7,025 nucleotides of DNA from GCA-2862585 sp036340235 (GTDB taxonomy: Bacteria; Bacteroidota; Bacteroidia; Flavobacteriales; UBA7312), in the NCBI GenBank assembly GCA_036340235.1, contig JAYYZE010000008.1, positions 1 through 7,025 of the forward strand, written 5' to 3'. The position numbers and the translations under genes were made by a program. The notes beneath the pieces are model-generated. The model searched no databases, was not told where the DNA came from, and worked only from the letters and a program-made list of their open reading frames with translations. Positions within the stretch are counted from its first letter, which is position 1. Every line of letters starts with the position of its first letter. Shown here piece by piece: positions 6,342 through 7,025 of this stretch.

Positions 6342-7025
6342 GCAAGGATTTTTTCTGATTGCTCTGTATAAATAATAAATTTAGATACATCTTCGTAACC
6401 CATCATTTTCAATATATTAGCGTAATTATCTATTTGTTTTTTATGGGCTTCCACATGTGCGTTTGTTCCTGTTTTGTAGTCAATCACTTTGACCTTTTTC
6501 TGGCTGATCAACAGACGGTCAGGGATGTATGTATCACCACTACTCTGCAAAATTTCGTCTTCGGTTTTCACTTCCCAATCGGTGTCAAAGAAGGGTATTA
6601 TATCTTTATGATTTAACAACTCCTCAACCCTATGCCTCAACTTGGATTTCAAGCTATGAGATAGTAATCCGTGACGTTCCATTTGGTTTAACACTTTTTC
6701 TTTGTCTTCCAATTGTTTTATTTTTGACAAGCACTCGTGTAATAGCTGACCCCACTGTTGTCGGTCTAGCTCAACGTCCCACAGATCACTAGCGTTATTT
6801 TTCAAACGAATGACCTCTCGCCAATTAGGGGTGGACGCATAATGAATACGTTGGGTATTTTTTGTTTCCCTGGCTTCCGCTTTTTTGGATGCCAACTGCC
6901 CCACTTCATAGGGAAAGTCAGCACCTATTTCATCAAAAAAGTATCCTATAAATTTAGAGAGGGAATTCATCCCTTTCAAATCCATGTATTGTTCTGTAAA
7001 AATGTAAAGCTGTTGCTTGGGGCGT
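6335..7025 (-). CDS. addA: AddA-like UvrD helicase-nuclease, C-terminal part
   Basis: Motor subunit of the predicted AddAB complex; the 5' part lies beyond the right edge. The frame is open to the window end. The residues before the first ATG (6985) read RPKQQLYIFTEQY, which fits UvrD helicase motif VI and its downstream strand, so 6985 is an internal Met and not the start. The nuclease domain follows; counted from that Met, the landmarks are GQLLHECL with His83, Glu144 in the EDEIL strand, IPDRLL with Asp156, IDYKTG with Asp169 and Lys171, and QIDNY (184-188). This is a complete PD-(D/E)XK set, so both AddA and AddB should cut DNA. No iron-sulfur cysteines are present, as expected for AddA. 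The end of the gene shares ATGGTAA with the addB start. The promoter lies outside the window. Confidence 0.93.
   Translation of the reverse strand, partial: RPKQQLYIFTEQYMDLKGMNSLSKFIGYFFDEIGADFPYEVGQLASKKAEARETKNTQRIHYASTPNWREVIRLKNNASDLWDVELDRQQWGQLLHECLSKIKQLEDKEKVLNQMERHGLLSHSLKSKLRHRVEELLNHKDIIPFFDTDWEVKTEDEILQSSGDTYIPDRLLISQKKVKVIDYKTGTNAHVEAHKKQIDNYANILKMMGYEDVSKFIIYTEQSEKILAW

Noticed and set aside
6359..6792. Two overlapping plus-strand frames opposite addA
   Set aside because: They lie antisense to the AddA nuclease domain with its intact catalytic residues.
1..7025. CRISPR array, insertion sequence, toxin-antitoxin or phage-defence system
   Set aside because: No regular repeats, transposase or terminal repeats, and no small paired toxin-antitoxin genes were seen; AddAB is ordinary repair machinery.

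Overview
The window looks like chromosomal housekeeping DNA from an AT-rich member of the Bacteroidota (Cytophagia/Flavobacteriia-like; I cannot place it more finely). Four things support this. Two promoters fit the Bacteroidota sigma consensus (TTG, about 19-20 nt, TAnnTTTG). Shine-Dalgarno sequences are lacking and the leader before the main start is A-rich. The prolyl-tRNA synthetase is of the archaeal/eukaryotic type 3 form with the Bacteroidota C-terminus. The AddA/AddB-like helicase-nuclease pair is also of the form seen in this phylum.

Layout. 1-744 (-): a tyrosine/histidine-rich lipoprotein whose C-terminus lies beyond the left edge. 745-862: divergent intergenic region with the proS promoter and a short palindrome near the predicted transcription start. 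863-3006 (+): a two-gene unit, proS followed by an uncharacterised 222-residue protein, joined by a TAATG stop/start overlap. 3029-3190 (+): an independent tRNA-Glu(UUC) unit with its own promoter, encoded CCA end and intrinsic terminator. 3191-3596: no intact gene; it holds an AT-rich inverted repeat and what looks like the decayed N-terminus of a secreted protein. 3597-7025 (-): addA (3' part only) and addB, overlapping by 7 nt and running convergently into the remnant.

How the genes work together. proS and tRNA-Glu serve translation but are transcribed separately. The protein after proS is probably made by translational coupling and has no assignable function. AddA and AddB are expected to form one heterodimeric helicase-nuclease that resects double-strand breaks for RecA-dependent repair. 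Both nuclease domains look intact, and AddB keeps the four cysteines of the iron-sulfur staple but has no Walker A motif. I see no mobile element, CRISPR array or defence cassette. The points most worth a second look are the low-complexity lipoprotein, the proS-coupled unknown gene, the half-lost zinc site in ProRS and the frameshifted remnant at 3208-3585.
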